A DNA stretch of 64,000 nt from an uncultured Lachnospiraceae bacterium (GTDB lineage Bacteria; Bacillota; Clostridia; Lachnospirales; Lachnospiraceae), in contig CANOCU010000008.1 in NCBI GenBank assembly GCA_947564645.1, positions 1 to 64,000 on the forward strand, written 5' to 3'. The position numbers and the translations under genes are program-made. The notes under the pieces were generated by a model, which was not told where the DNA came from, did no database searches, and was given only the letters and a program-made list of their open reading frames with translations. Positions 13,896-23,327 of the stretch are shown here, one piece after another. Position 1 is the first letter of the stretch. The number at the start of each line of letters is the position of its first letter.

Positions 13896-15767
13896 TTACC
13901 TCCCTTTATAATATAATGCTCTCGTCGCATTCAGCACTGCGATGATCATAACGCCCACATCCGCAAAGATCGCCCACCACATATTGATCGTACCAAACGC
14001 CCCCAGCGCCAGACAGACAAATTTGACCGCCAGGGCAAAAATAATATTCTGATAGACAATGCGAAGCGTTTTCCTGGAAATGCCAATGGCCGTTGCTATC
14101 TTCTCCGGATCGTCATCCATCAAAACGATATCTGCCGCCTCGATCGCCGCATCCGCGCCCAGTGCGCCCATGGCGATCCCCAGATCCGCCCGGGAAAGCA
14201 CCGGCGCGTCATTGATACCGTCACCGACGAAAGCCACCTTCTCCCCGCGTCCTTTACCGTCAAGCAGCGCTTCTACTTCCGACACCTTATCCGCAGGCAG
14301 AAGCTCACTCTTGACCACGTCCACCCCTATTTCCACGGCTACGGCATCCGCCACTGCCTTCGCGTCTCCGGTTAACATAACTACACTCTTTACGCCCGCT
14401 GCCTTGATCGCCGCAACGGCCTTTCCGGCATTGGGTTTCACCACATCCGCAATCAATAGATAGCCTGCATATCTGCCGTCGATCGCCACATGAACTTCGG
14501 TGCCGGTCTGCTGCGGTATGGTGAATGGGATCGCAAGCTGCTCCATCAGTTTCCGGTTACCCACCGCCACTCTTCTTCCATCCACAAGCGCCGTGACTCC
14601 GTGGCCGCCAATCTCCTCCACTTCACTGACTCTTGCCGCGTCCACCTCTTTTCCGTAAGCTTCCTTCAGGCTTCTGCTGATCGGATGGTTCGAATAGTGT
14701 TCCGCATAGACTGCCGCTTCCAGTAATTCCTCTTCTGAACTTCCCTGCGCAGGCGCCAGCCGCGTTACCTCAAATACTCCTCTGGTCAATGTGCCCGTCT
14801 TGTCACATACCAGGCAGGAAGTTCTGGAGAGCGCTTCCAGATAGTTGGATCCTTTGACCAGGATCCCCTTCGCGGATGCACCTCCGATCCCGCCGAAGAA
14901 GCTTAAGGGAATCGAGATCACAAGGGCACAGGGACAGCTGATCACCAGCGTCGTCAATGCGCGGATGACCCACTGCGACCAGTTGGCGCTCTGCCCCATA
15001 AGCAGATTGATGACCGGCGGCAGAACCGCCAGCCCAAGCGCTCCGAAGCAGACCGCGGGTGTATAATATCTGGCAAATCTGGTAATAAAGTTCTCCGATC
15101 TGGATTTCTTCATACTGGAGTTTTCCACCAGATCTAAGATCTTCGACACGGTGGATTCTCCAAATTCCCTGGTCGTCCGTATCCGAAGCACGCCTGACAT
15201 ATTCACGCAGCCGCTGATCACTTCATCGCCCTGCGCAACTTCCCTCGGCAGACTCTCCCCGGTCAGTGCACTTGTATTCAGCGCGGAGGCGCCCTCCACG
15301 ATCACACCGTCAATCGGCACTTTCTCACCGGGCTGTACTGTAATGACCGTTCCTGTCATCACTTCTTCCGGGTCCACCTGTACAAGCACACCGTCCTGCT
15401 CTACATTGGCATAATCCGGCCGGATATCCATAAGCGCCGTAATGTTCCTGCGGCTTTTCCCCACGGCATAACTCTGGAACAATTCTCCGATCTGATAGAA
15501 GAGCATAACCGCCGTCCCTTCCACGTACTCTCCAAGCGCGATCGCTCCTACCGTAGCCGCCGCCATCAGGAAATTTTCATCGAATACTTCCCCGTGTACG
15601 ATACCCAGAACCGCCTTCTTCAGAATATCATAGCCGATGATCAGATACGGGATCATGAAAAGCGCCGGTTTCACATAAGGGATCCCGATTTCGACCAGAC
15701 TCAGGACCACGGTTAAAACTGCCGCTATGATGATACGGATCAATACTTTTTTTTGCTTTTTTGTCAT
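13896..15767 (-). CDS. P1B-type heavy-metal exporting ATPase (CadA/ZntA-like, no HMA domain)
   Basis: A membrane pump that expels Zn(II), Cd(II) or Pb(II). Seen: actuator motif TGES in SALTGESLP, the metal-site CPC in ISCPCALVIS, phosphorylation motif DKTGT, and VAFVGDGINDAPVLSRADLG in the nucleotide domain. Hydrophobic segments fit eight helices. The N-terminal cysteine-rich HMA domain common in CadA is absent, and the protein starts at MTKKQKKVLIRI with GGGAGG upstream. Earlier in-frame ATG codons lack a ribosome site. An ArsR repressor gene follows immediately. CPC plus the ArsR partner favours divalent cations over copper. Confidence 0.9.
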   Translation of the reverse strand: MTKKQKKVLIRIIIAAVLTVVLSLVEIGIPYVKPALFMIPYLIIGYDILKKAVLGIVHGEVFDENFLMAAATVGAIALGEYVEGTAVMLFYQIGELFQSYAVGKSRRNITALMDIRPDYANVEQDGVLVQVDPEEVMTGTVITVQPGEKVPIDGVIVEGASALNTSALTGESLPREVAQGDEVISGCVNMSGVLRIRTTREFGESTVSKILDLVENSSMKKSRSENFITRFARYYTPAVCFGALGLAVLPPVINLLMGQSANWSQWVIRALTTLVISCPCALVISIPLSFFGGIGGASAKGILVKGSNYLEALSRTSCLVCDKTGTLTRGVFEVTRLAPAQGSSEEELLEAAVYAEHYSNHPISRSLKEAYGKEVDAARVSEVEEIGGHGVTALVDGRRVAVGNRKLMEQLAIPFTIPQQTGTEVHVAIDGRYAGYLLIADVVKPNAGKAVAAIKAAGVKSVVMLTGDAKAVADAVAVEIGVDVVKSELLPADKVSEVEALLDGKGRGEKVAFVGDGINDAPVLSRADLGIAMGALGADAAIEAADIVLMDDDPEKIATAIGISRKTLRIVYQNIIFALAVKFVCLALGAFGTINMWWAIFADVGVMIIAVLNATRALYYKGR

Positions 15768-15852
15768 AAGGTGCCTCCCTGTCATACAGTCTACCCTGCT
15801 CTTTAGCATTTCTTTCTTCAAAAACAGGTGAAACTGCTCTTCTTTTTATTAT

Positions 15853-15887
15853 ATGAACATTTAAACACTTATTTAAATATTTGTCAA
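15853..15887 (-). promoter_or_regulatory. Operator/promoter of the cadA-arsR operon
   Basis: On the minus strand TTGACA (15882-15887) is followed by an AT-rich dyad whose arms are TGACAAATATTTAAA and, inverted, TGAACATTTAAA. This resembles the imperfect 12-2-12 repeats bound by ArsR/SmtB proteins and overlaps the promoter spacer. A plausible -10 is TTAAAT at 15859-15864. Confidence 0.55.
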
Positions 15888-15954
15888 GATTTTTCCGGCC
15901 ATCCCTGGTCAATTTCCCGGATGACCGGATACTCATGCTCCTATTATACAAAAG

Positions 15955-17784
15955 TTATACCGGAATCTTCAGGATCTGTCCGATGCTCAGGTTGCTGTTC
16001 GATAAACCGTTCAGTTTCCTGATGGCATCCACTGTCGTACCATAACGGTTGGCAAGAAGCCACAGGGTATCGCCGGGCCGCACCGTGTACGTTATATACT
16101 GCTGCGACTGCGACACCGGGATCCGCAGCACTTGCCCGATCTGCAGCATATCGCCGGTCAGTCCGTTCAGTCTCTTGATCTCATCCACTGTCGTGCCATA
16201 GCGGTTGGCGAGCAGCCACAGAGTATCGCCGGCGCGCACCGTATAATTCAGCGTATTCCCGGGAGAAGGCGCCGGTCCCGGCTGCGGAACGTTCTGCACG
16301 ATTCCCTGATAGGTCTCATACAGCGCCTCCCAGGTGGCAGCACCCACGATCCCGTCCGCTGCCAGTCCCATTCTCTGCTGAAAGGCCGTCACGGCCTGCC
16401 TGGTGCCGTTTCCGAAGATACCGTCCTGCGCCGGTCCCGGAATCTCCGGATAATATTCCGAGATAACGTCCAACAGAAACTGAAGCGTAATAACATCCTG
16501 TCCCGCAGATCCCTGTCTGAGTACGGAAGAAGGAGGAACCGTTCCGATGCCCAGGGTATTTCCCTCGCTGTCTAACTCTGCCAGTCTGGCAACTGCCGTA
16601 TACAGGCTGGATATCTTATACCAGGTGGACTTTCCCACGATCCCGTCCGCCGCCAGGTTAAAAATGCTCTGGAATCTGGTGACCGCAGCCCGGGTACTCT
16701 CCCCGAAAACGCCCGGCTCATCGGTGATTGCCGGGATCGCCGGATAATTCTGCCGGATACGGTTCAGATAAGTCTGGATCGTCTGCACGTCAAGCCCTCT
16801 GCTGCCGGCCCGCAGAGGATTCCCCGGATAAGATACCAGCATATTGGTCATAATATTCGTCTCGGCGATCTCGATATCATTCGGATAATATGCCCGCAGT
16901 ATAGAAAGGGGCGTCCGTCCCTGATTCGCGAGCGAGACCGTCCCCCACTGGGACAATCCCTGGCAGGTAGCGGTGGTGCCATTGCAGAACGATGTAAAAT
17001 ACGGCGCGTTCTGCCCTCTTCTGCGGACATATTCGTTAAAGATCTCATCCACGATCCTGCTGATGGAACCATAGATCGGCCGTCCATACACAAAAGCCTG
17101 ATCGTAAGCCGTACTGTTCGTAATATCAAAATTGTAACCTTTGCTGCGGTACCATTCCGTATAGATCCTGTTTAAGGCAAATGTGATGATCGCATAAATA
17201 TTCGCCCGCAGCGCCGCATCCGGCCAGGTAGGATAGATCTCGCTGCTAGCAACATTCTTCACATAATCGGGAAAGGATACCTGCACATTGGAGGCCGACG
17301 ACGCCGGCGTTCCCAGGTGCACCGTGATCGGATTGGGAATGGCAACCTGTCTCAGTACATAAGCCTCCTCCTCCCCGGTACTGCCCTCCTGATCCCAGTC
17401 CCCCGGCATACTGACTGCGGGAGCTCCAACCGCGATCTCGTTCTGAACCTGGCTCCTCTGCTCTCCCTGCATCGGCACAAGCACAAGGGGAAGAACCGCC
17501 TCCTGTCCGTCATATACCGGAATATCAGACACAAACAGAGAATCAAACCCTTCCGCCTGCGCCAGCACATTGTAGCTCACAAAGGGTGTTCCCGTAAAAT
17601 CCGGATTCAGAGAAAATCTCTTGTCCACCGTCTCAAGCGCAACCCTTCTCGTCTCCCCGTTCTCGTCCGTCATCAGTTCATAAACCCGGTTCTCCTCATC
17701 ATCCAGTACACTAACCCGTACTCCCTGCAATGGCAGCGCATCATGAGCGGTCCGCGCCTGCATCGTTAAATAACCGATAGCCAT
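15955..17784 (-). CDS. SpoIID-like protein with two peptidoglycan-binding and two LysM domains
   Basis: A predicted cell-wall or spore-cortex protein of 609 residues. Domains in order: a beta-sandwich-like N-terminus with GVRVSVLDDEENRVYELMTD (1-110), and a SpoIID/LytB-type region (about 185-320) with ALRANIYAIITFALNRIY and GLSQWGTVSLANQG. Then come two PG_binding_1 domains (about 335-410 and 425-500) and LysM domains at 514-557 and 566-609. The LysM copies share GDTLWLLANRYGTTVD exactly, pointing to recent duplication. No signal peptide is present, so it may be placed in the mother cell, as many spore coat proteins are. That location is inference. Confidence 0.8.
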   Translation of the reverse strand: MAIGYLTMQARTAHDALPLQGVRVSVLDDEENRVYELMTDENGETRRVALETVDKRFSLNPDFTGTPFVSYNVLAQAEGFDSLFVSDIPVYDGQEAVLPLVLVPMQGEQRSQVQNEIAVGAPAVSMPGDWDQEGSTGEEEAYVLRQVAIPNPITVHLGTPASSASNVQVSFPDYVKNVASSEIYPTWPDAALRANIYAIITFALNRIYTEWYRSKGYNFDITNSTAYDQAFVYGRPIYGSISRIVDEIFNEYVRRRGQNAPYFTSFCNGTTATCQGLSQWGTVSLANQGRTPLSILRAYYPNDIEIAETNIMTNMLVSYPGNPLRAGSRGLDVQTIQTYLNRIRQNYPAIPAITDEPGVFGESTRAAVTRFQSIFNLAADGIVGKSTWYKISSLYTAVARLAELDSEGNTLGIGTVPPSSVLRQGSAGQDVITLQFLLDVISEYYPEIPGPAQDGIFGNGTRQAVTAFQQRMGLAADGIVGAATWEALYETYQGIVQNVPQPGPAPSPGNTLNYTVRAGDTLWLLANRYGTTVDEIKRLNGLTGDMLQIGQVLRIPVSQSQQYITYTVRPGDTLWLLANRYGTTVDAIRKLNGLSNSNLSIGQILKIPV

Positions 17785-17938
17785 AGACCTTCATTCTCCT
17801 TTTCCATGATCAAAATATACGCTAATGCCGTACATTCAGTTGATATGTTATAGAGTATGAAGAACTATGGCTACCCGTTACAAATCCTTTCGCACTAATA
17901 AGCCGTAGATCCCCTGTACAAAGTGATTCCGCAGGTAC

Positions 17939-19606
17939 TCAATTCACTACGCCGTCGCCGCTTCTCGTCCATACGATATGCTGGCTGATCATCTGATCAA
18001 TGTCCATACCGATGATCTCCGAAGCCCTCGCTTTCGCCGCCGCCTCATTGGCCGTTCCCAGATTCTTGTAGATCTCATAGGCAGGCTTTCGGTTTCCGTT
18101 CAGGTCATACAGACCAAGCGCAAGGTGGCTCTCCATTTCATGCGCGTCATCGGTCTGTCGAAACAGCATGAACGCATCCACATCCGGCAGGGATGCCGCT
18201 TTCAGATATCCGTAGGCGATGGACGCCTCCTGCGCCGCATCCCCGAAACTGGACGTATACCCGATCTCCGCCAGGGAAATGCTTCTCACCTGTCCGGCCG
18301 GATTCAAAAACTGCGGCCTGTGCATATAATCGATCAGGATATCAATATTCTGCATCGTAATATAAGGCGTGGACAATCCCTCTTTGACCCAGACCGCAGG
18401 CCCGTTCCAGGCATAGGGATCATACAGGGGCGAATTGTAGGGATGATAGGAAAGCCCCCAGTCAATATTGCCCTCTCTGGTGATATAGTAATTGAACTGG
18501 TCCAGATACTCTCTGGCCAGGAAACTGCCGGGATTAGACTTCCTGTTCCACTCCTGGTCTATGGAATTATACACGCGCACATTGGCGTTGGCGCCCTTCA
18601 GTTCATTATAAAGAATACGGAAAGCCTTCACATAGATATTCACATTATAGTCCAGTGAAGTAGAACTGCTGTACCACCAGGAGGTTCTGGCATTCACTTC
18701 ATTGCCCAGGATCCAGTTATCTACCTGCCCGTTGCCCAGACTGCCGGAATACCGCTGGCCCAGAAAAGCGCCGATGGCCTTAAGGTGATCCGTTCCGGCT
18801 GCATCCGCCACATTCAGCGCATACCCCGGACAATCTCCACCCCGGGCCGTCGGATGGATCAGATCCTGGGAATAGGCGCCCTTACCGCTGTTGAGGAGTA
18901 CTAGCGTAACCTGTAGCCCATAGCTGTTGAAACTGCGCAGCATCGAATCTGTCTTACTGACAACATCGCCGTCAAAGTACCATGTCTGTCCATTATAGGT
19001 GAAAGGAATCGCGCCCGGAACGGAGGCCCCGGAACAGATATCGTCCACATACAGATTATAGACGATCTGATGGATCCCAAGCGTCTGCAGCTCTTCTTTG
19101 GAAGCTTTCGTAAGATCCGGAAGGATCCCTTTGATCCCGGTGTCCCTGCGCGGCGAAGTATACGCCGCAACGGCTTCCGGATTGGTAATATAATGTTCAT
19201 CACTCACCTGGACCATCTGGCCGCCCCGCTTCACTGCCACCAGGAATTTGCGGCTCAGATTGGACTGCGCCGTATTATACTGCAGGGGAAAACTGACCGT
19301 CACCGAAGCGCCCGCCCCTGCAGAAGCCACAACCTTGCCGGCTGTACCGTCCTGCCAGACCTCGTCCGCAAAAATATAGAAACTGCCGTCATCACTGGAC
19401 GGTACGCTGTCGGCGCTAAGCTGACAGACTACCTCTCCCCCCGCGATCGTGCAGGAGCGGATCGTCACCGGACGGCCTGCCGCCTGTGCATCCAGTGTAT
19501 TCTGCGGACAGATAAGCGCTGCGCACACTGTCATGACCGCCGCTGTCAGCGCCATCCATAATACCGCTCTGGTCTTTTCACTTCTGTCTCTTTTGTTCTT
19601 CTTCAT
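17939..19606 (-). CDS. Secreted DUF5722 protein, glycosidase-like
   Basis: The 555-residue product begins with a basic stretch and a hydrophobic signal segment (about 14-40) ending near DAQAAG. The body looks like a TIM-barrel glycosidase: NWILGNEVNARTSWW carries a likely acid/base Glu after a beta-strand, and SISLAEIGYTSS carries a possible nucleophile Glu. DWGLSYHPYNSPLYDPYAW sits between them. I match this to the DUF5722 family, whose substrate I do not know. It is monocistronic on the minus strand, just downstream of the AraC regulator gene. Confidence 0.7.
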   Translation of the reverse strand: MKKNKRDRSEKTRAVLWMALTAAVMTVCAALICPQNTLDAQAAGRPVTIRSCTIAGGEVVCQLSADSVPSSDDGSFYIFADEVWQDGTAGKVVASAGAGASVTVSFPLQYNTAQSNLSRKFLVAVKRGGQMVQVSDEHYITNPEAVAAYTSPRRDTGIKGILPDLTKASKEELQTLGIHQIVYNLYVDDICSGASVPGAIPFTYNGQTWYFDGDVVSKTDSMLRSFNSYGLQVTLVLLNSGKGAYSQDLIHPTARGGDCPGYALNVADAAGTDHLKAIGAFLGQRYSGSLGNGQVDNWILGNEVNARTSWWYSSSTSLDYNVNIYVKAFRILYNELKGANANVRVYNSIDQEWNRKSNPGSFLAREYLDQFNYYITREGNIDWGLSYHPYNSPLYDPYAWNGPAVWVKEGLSTPYITMQNIDILIDYMHRPQFLNPAGQVRSISLAEIGYTSSFGDAAQEASIAYGYLKAASLPDVDAFMLFRQTDDAHEMESHLALGLYDLNGNRKPAYEIYKNLGTANEAAAKARASEIIGMDIDQMISQHIVWTRSGDGVVN

Positions 19607-19760
19607 GCTTTCCCCTTGTTCCTCTCTTTCCTGATCATTCGTAACTATTCAGCCTTCGGCTTCATAGCTGCGATCATTCCGCATCAGACTGAAATTTATG
19701 TTTTCATTATAGCCGTAAACTTATGGTTAGGCAACCTGTGTTTTGCATTCGTTCCTAATC

Positions 19761-20498
19761 CTACAAACCGCCATATAGATACTTCTCCCGGAACTTCTTC
19801 GGCGTCTCCCCGGCATACTTTCTGAACATCTTCGTAAAATAACTCTGGGAAGAGAAGGCAAAAGCCGCACTCACCTCCGCACAGGAACAGTCCGAATCGA
19901 GCAGCATATTCTCTGCGGCCCGCAGCTTGCTCTCCATAATATAAGCCGAGATCGTTCTCCCCGTCTCCTTCTTGAACAATACCGACAAATAATCCGGGTT
20001 CCTGTGCACCTGCCTGGCAATCTCCGCCACACAGATCGGCCGGTTCAGATGACGGGAGATATAATTCATACACTGCATCACCGTCTTCGAATAGATCTTC
20101 TCCTTCTTCAGTTCCGCCATATAGTTGGTAAAGTACTCTACCGCTTCCTGATGAAGACTTCTCACTTCCGCTATGGTCTTACATTTGTCCATCTGCTGGA
20201 TATAATAATCGCTGGAGGTATAGGCCGTCTCGCTGTTCATGCCGCCAGTGATGGCAAAACGGATGATCAGCGTCATGGATGCCACGAACAGATACTTCAT
20301 ATTCGTCAGCGGATCATCCGAGAGATGTCCCTGCCTTCCGGCCGTAAACTTCCTGCGGGATTCCTCCAGCGCCCGCGGATCCCCCTCCCGCACATACCGG
20401 TACACCCGTATCTCTTCCTCATAGTCGCTGTGCCGAAAATCGTTCTCCTGGTTCACAAATTCCATGTAGGAAACCTGTTCCTTTACTTTCCTCCGCAT
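19761..20498 (-). CDS. AraC-family transcriptional regulator
   Basis: The C-terminal 100 residues form an AraC/XylS double helix-turn-helix, with NYISRHLNRPICVAEIARQ and the FSSQSYFTKMFRKYAGETP signature. The N-terminal 140 residues are helical and not a classic cupin. The start at 20498 has GGAGGCAGGT upstream and was preferred to an ATG at 20576 that lacks a ribosome site. It is divergent from the GH3 glucosidase gene, with about 180 bp between starts. Control of that enzyme is a reasonable inference. Confidence 0.82.
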   Translation of the reverse strand: MRRKVKEQVSYMEFVNQENDFRHSDYEEEIRVYRYVREGDPRALEESRRKFTAGRQGHLSDDPLTNMKYLFVASMTLIIRFAITGGMNSETAYTSSDYYIQQMDKCKTIAEVRSLHQEAVEYFTNYMAELKKEKIYSKTVMQCMNYISRHLNRPICVAEIARQVHRNPDYLSVLFKKETGRTISAYIMESKLRAAENMLLDSDCSCAEVSAAFAFSSQSYFTKMFRKYAGETPKKFREKYLYGGL

Positions 20499-20679
20499 AC
20501 CTGCCTCCATGCCTCCGGCCAAAATGCCCCCTGAAAACGGATCACTTCCGATCACTTCCGTCCGTAAAAATCCCATATAAGTATATTACCATTTTTCCCG
20601 GAAAATTAATATCACTATTTTCTGTTTTGTCATACCATTTTCTCAGAACAAACTCACACGGAAAGGAATGGTACAAGAC

Positions 20680-23205
20680 ATGAACAAGAAACTGAAAGCA
20701 ACCAGTCTGCCCGGCAGACCGACCCCGGACGTGGCGCCCTATGAGGCCGCTCACCGCAAAGCAGCCAGAGTGGCAGCCGAGGAAGGCTTCGTCCTTCTGA
20801 AAAACGAGCACGGCATCCTGCCTGTGGCCAAAGGCTCCCGGTTAGCCCTCTACGGCGCAGGCTCCTCCAATCCCATCAAGGGCGGCACCGGATCCGGCGA
20901 CGTCAACGAACGTGACGTAGTCAGCATCTACGACGGCTTAAAGGCAGCCGGTTATGAGATCACCACCGAAGCATGGATCGAGAGCTTCCGCAGACAGTAC
21001 GAGCATTCCCGCATCGAGTGGCGGCAGAAGATCTGGGATCATTTTGATAAGGCGGGCGGCGATTCCGTAGCCCTGTTCCATGCCTACGCCTCCACACAGT
21101 ATGCCATGCCGGCAGGCGATCTTCCGGAAAAGACAGACGCCGACACAGCCGTATACGTGATCAGCCGTATCGCAGGCGAAGGCGCCGACCGCTTCGCCAA
21201 GGAGAGCGACTACTACTTAAATGAAAAGGAAGCCGAAATCCTAAAAAATATCTGCGGCATGTACAAAGACGTGATCCTGCTGATCAACTCCGGCGGCATT
21301 ATCGACCTGTCCTTCCTGGATACTTACGAGAATATCTCCGGCGTACTGTTAGTCTCACAAGCCGGCATGGAGACCGGAAACGCCGTTGCCTCTGTCTTTA
21401 CCGGCGACGTGACCCCCAGCGGCAAGCTGACCGATACCTGGGCTTACAAATATGAAGATTACCCGAACGCCGCAACCTTCTCTCACAACAACGGCAACGT
21501 GAATACCGAGAAATATGAGGAAGGCATCTACGTCGGTTACCGCTACTTCGACACCTTCCGGGTGCCGGTGCGCTATCCTTTCGGTTACGGCCTGTCCTAC
21601 ACGGACTTTGCCATCACCACGGATAAGATCGTCCTGTCCGCAGCCGATACCGTAACGGTCACCGTCAACGTACGAAACACCGGCAGCACCTACAGCGGCA
21701 AGGAGGTCGTGCAGGTCTACGTTTCCTGCCCGCAGGATAAGATGGAGAAGGAATACCGCCGTCTGGCAGGTTTTGCCAAGACGAACCTGCTCGCACCGGG
21801 CCAGTCCCAGGAGCTGTCTGTCGAGATTCCCCTCTATACCCTTGCTTCCTACTGCGAAAAGACCCCCGGCTGGGTACTGGAGAAGGGCGCATACGGTCTT
21901 TTCACCGGGAACAGCATCGGGAACGCCTCCCTGTGCGGTATCGTGAATCTGACGGAAGACGCCCTGTTAGTCAGGACAGAAAATATCTGCCCGCTGCAGG
22001 AGGAGCTGCGTGAGCTGTCTGCACCCGCAGAAGCTGTGGCAGCCCTCAGAAAAGAATGGCTTGCAGACGCCGGTCAGGTGCCTGCCCTCACCGTAGACGC
22101 ATCCGCGCTTACGACAGCCGCCGTTGTCTACGGCAGGGAACAGGACAACATCGCGCCCGAAGTGCGGGAATTTGTAGATTCCCTGAGCACGGATCAGTTG
22201 GTACTGTTAGCCACCGGCGATCCCGGCAAGAGTCAGAATGCCAGCGACGAGCAGAAGGAAAGCGCTCTCGGTTCCGCCGGCATATCCGTTCCCGGCTCCG
22301 CTGCCCAGACAAGCAGCTGCGCCCTGGAAGATAAGAATCTGGCGCCCATCGTTCTGGCGGACGGCCCGGCGGGCCTTCGTCTGCTCCAGAAGTACCCGGT
22401 CGTAAACGGTGAGATCAAACCGGTTCCCTTCGAGATGAGCATCGAGCACGGTTTCCTTACCAGGAAAGTGGAGTTCGGCGACGCCGAGTTCTACTATCAG
22501 TTCTGCACCGCCTTCCCCATCGGCACACTGCTTGCCCAGACCTGGGACAAAGAAGTGATGCAGACCGTCGGCAAGGCCGTTGCGGAAGAGATGAACGAGT
22601 TCTACGTAACACTCTGGCTTGCACCGGGTATGAATATCCACCGCAATCCTCTGTGCGGGCGTAACTTCGAGTACTATTCCGAGGATCCGCTGCTCTCCGG
22701 TAAGATGGCCGCTGCCATGACCGACGGCGTACAGTCCGTATACGGATGCGGCACTACCATCAAGCACTTTGCCTGCAATAACCAGGAAGACAACCGTATG
22801 GGCTCTGACTCCGTCATCTCCGAGCGTACTCTGCGCGAGATCTACCTGAAAGGCTTCGAGATCGCCGTCAAAGAAAGCCAGCCCATGTCCATCATGACAA
22901 GCTACAATCTTATAAACGGCATCCATGCGGCCAACAACTATGACTTGTGCACCAAGGCTGCCCGCGACGAGTGGGGCTTTAAGGGCGTGTTCATGACCGA
23001 CTGGACCACGACCCACAACGGTCCGGACTGCACGGCCTCCGGCTGTATGCGTGCCGGAAACGATCTGGTCATGCCCGGTATCCCCGGCGACCATGAGAAT
23101 ATCCGCGCAGCGCTTGCGGACGGCAGCCTGCCCATAGAGCAGCTGAAGCTGTGCATCGCCCATCTGGTGGATATCGTGTGGAAGTCCAACCGTTATGAGA
23201 ACTGA
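20680..23205 (+). CDS. Glycoside hydrolase family 3 enzyme with swapped domain order (beta-glucosidase-like)
   Basis: An 841-residue intracellular glycosidase. The C-terminal GH3 alpha/beta-sandwich domain comes first: EEGFVLLKNEHGILPV near residue 35, and ISGVLLVSQAGMETGNAVA. A fibronectin-III-like domain follows (about 300-420, FGYGLSYTDF). The TIM-barrel domain comes last, with NEFYVTLWLAPGMNIHRNP, TIKHFACNNQE and the nucleophile Asp in VFMTDWTTTH. This permuted order is known in some gut and rumen Clostridia. No signal peptide is present, so substrates must be imported. The ATG at 20680 is chosen with AAAGGA upstream. A strong terminator follows. Confidence 0.9.
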   Translation: MNKKLKATSLPGRPTPDVAPYEAAHRKAARVAAEEGFVLLKNEHGILPVAKGSRLALYGAGSSNPIKGGTGSGDVNERDVVSIYDGLKAAGYEITTEAWIESFRRQYEHSRIEWRQKIWDHFDKAGGDSVALFHAYASTQYAMPAGDLPEKTDADTAVYVISRIAGEGADRFAKESDYYLNEKEAEILKNICGMYKDVILLINSGGIIDLSFLDTYENISGVLLVSQAGMETGNAVASVFTGDVTPSGKLTDTWAYKYEDYPNAATFSHNNGNVNTEKYEEGIYVGYRYFDTFRVPVRYPFGYGLSYTDFAITTDKIVLSAADTVTVTVNVRNTGSTYSGKEVVQVYVSCPQDKMEKEYRRLAGFAKTNLLAPGQSQELSVEIPLYTLASYCEKTPGWVLEKGAYGLFTGNSIGNASLCGIVNLTEDALLVRTENICPLQEELRELSAPAEAVAALRKEWLADAGQVPALTVDASALTTAAVVYGREQDNIAPEVREFVDSLSTDQLVLLATGDPGKSQNASDEQKESALGSAGISVPGSAAQTSSCALEDKNLAPIVLADGPAGLRLLQKYPVVNGEIKPVPFEMSIEHGFLTRKVEFGDAEFYYQFCTAFPIGTLLAQTWDKEVMQTVGKAVAEEMNEFYVTLWLAPGMNIHRNPLCGRNFEYYSEDPLLSGKMAAAMTDGVQSVYGCGTTIKHFACNNQEDNRMGSDSVISERTLREIYLKGFEIAVKESQPMSIMTSYNLINGIHAANNYDLCTKAARDEWGFKGVFMTDWTTTHNGPDCTASGCMRAGNDLVMPGIPGDHENIRAALADGSLPIEQLKLCIAHLVDIVWKSNRYEN

Positions 23206-23244
23206 TCCAGACAACGGAAACGCTTTCCTATAAGATATAATAAA

Positions 23245-23290
23245 CAGAACTGCAGCAACCTGATCTTCGGGCCGCTGCAGTTCTGTTTTG
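23245..23290 (+). terminator. Terminator after the GH3 gene
   Basis: CAGAACTGCAGC (23245-23256) and GCTGCAGTTCTG (23274-23285) form a perfect 12-bp stem with a 17-nt loop, followed by TTTTG. Confidence 0.75.
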
Positions 23291-23327
23291 CAGTATTTAT
23301 AAAAATTTAAAAGGGAAGCAATTTAAT

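Noticed and set aside
22207..23214. Minus-strand open frame of 335 codons opposite the GH3 gene
   Set aside because: It is a shadow of a GC-rich coding region. The GH3 reading is unmistakable and the antisense product has no recognisable domain.
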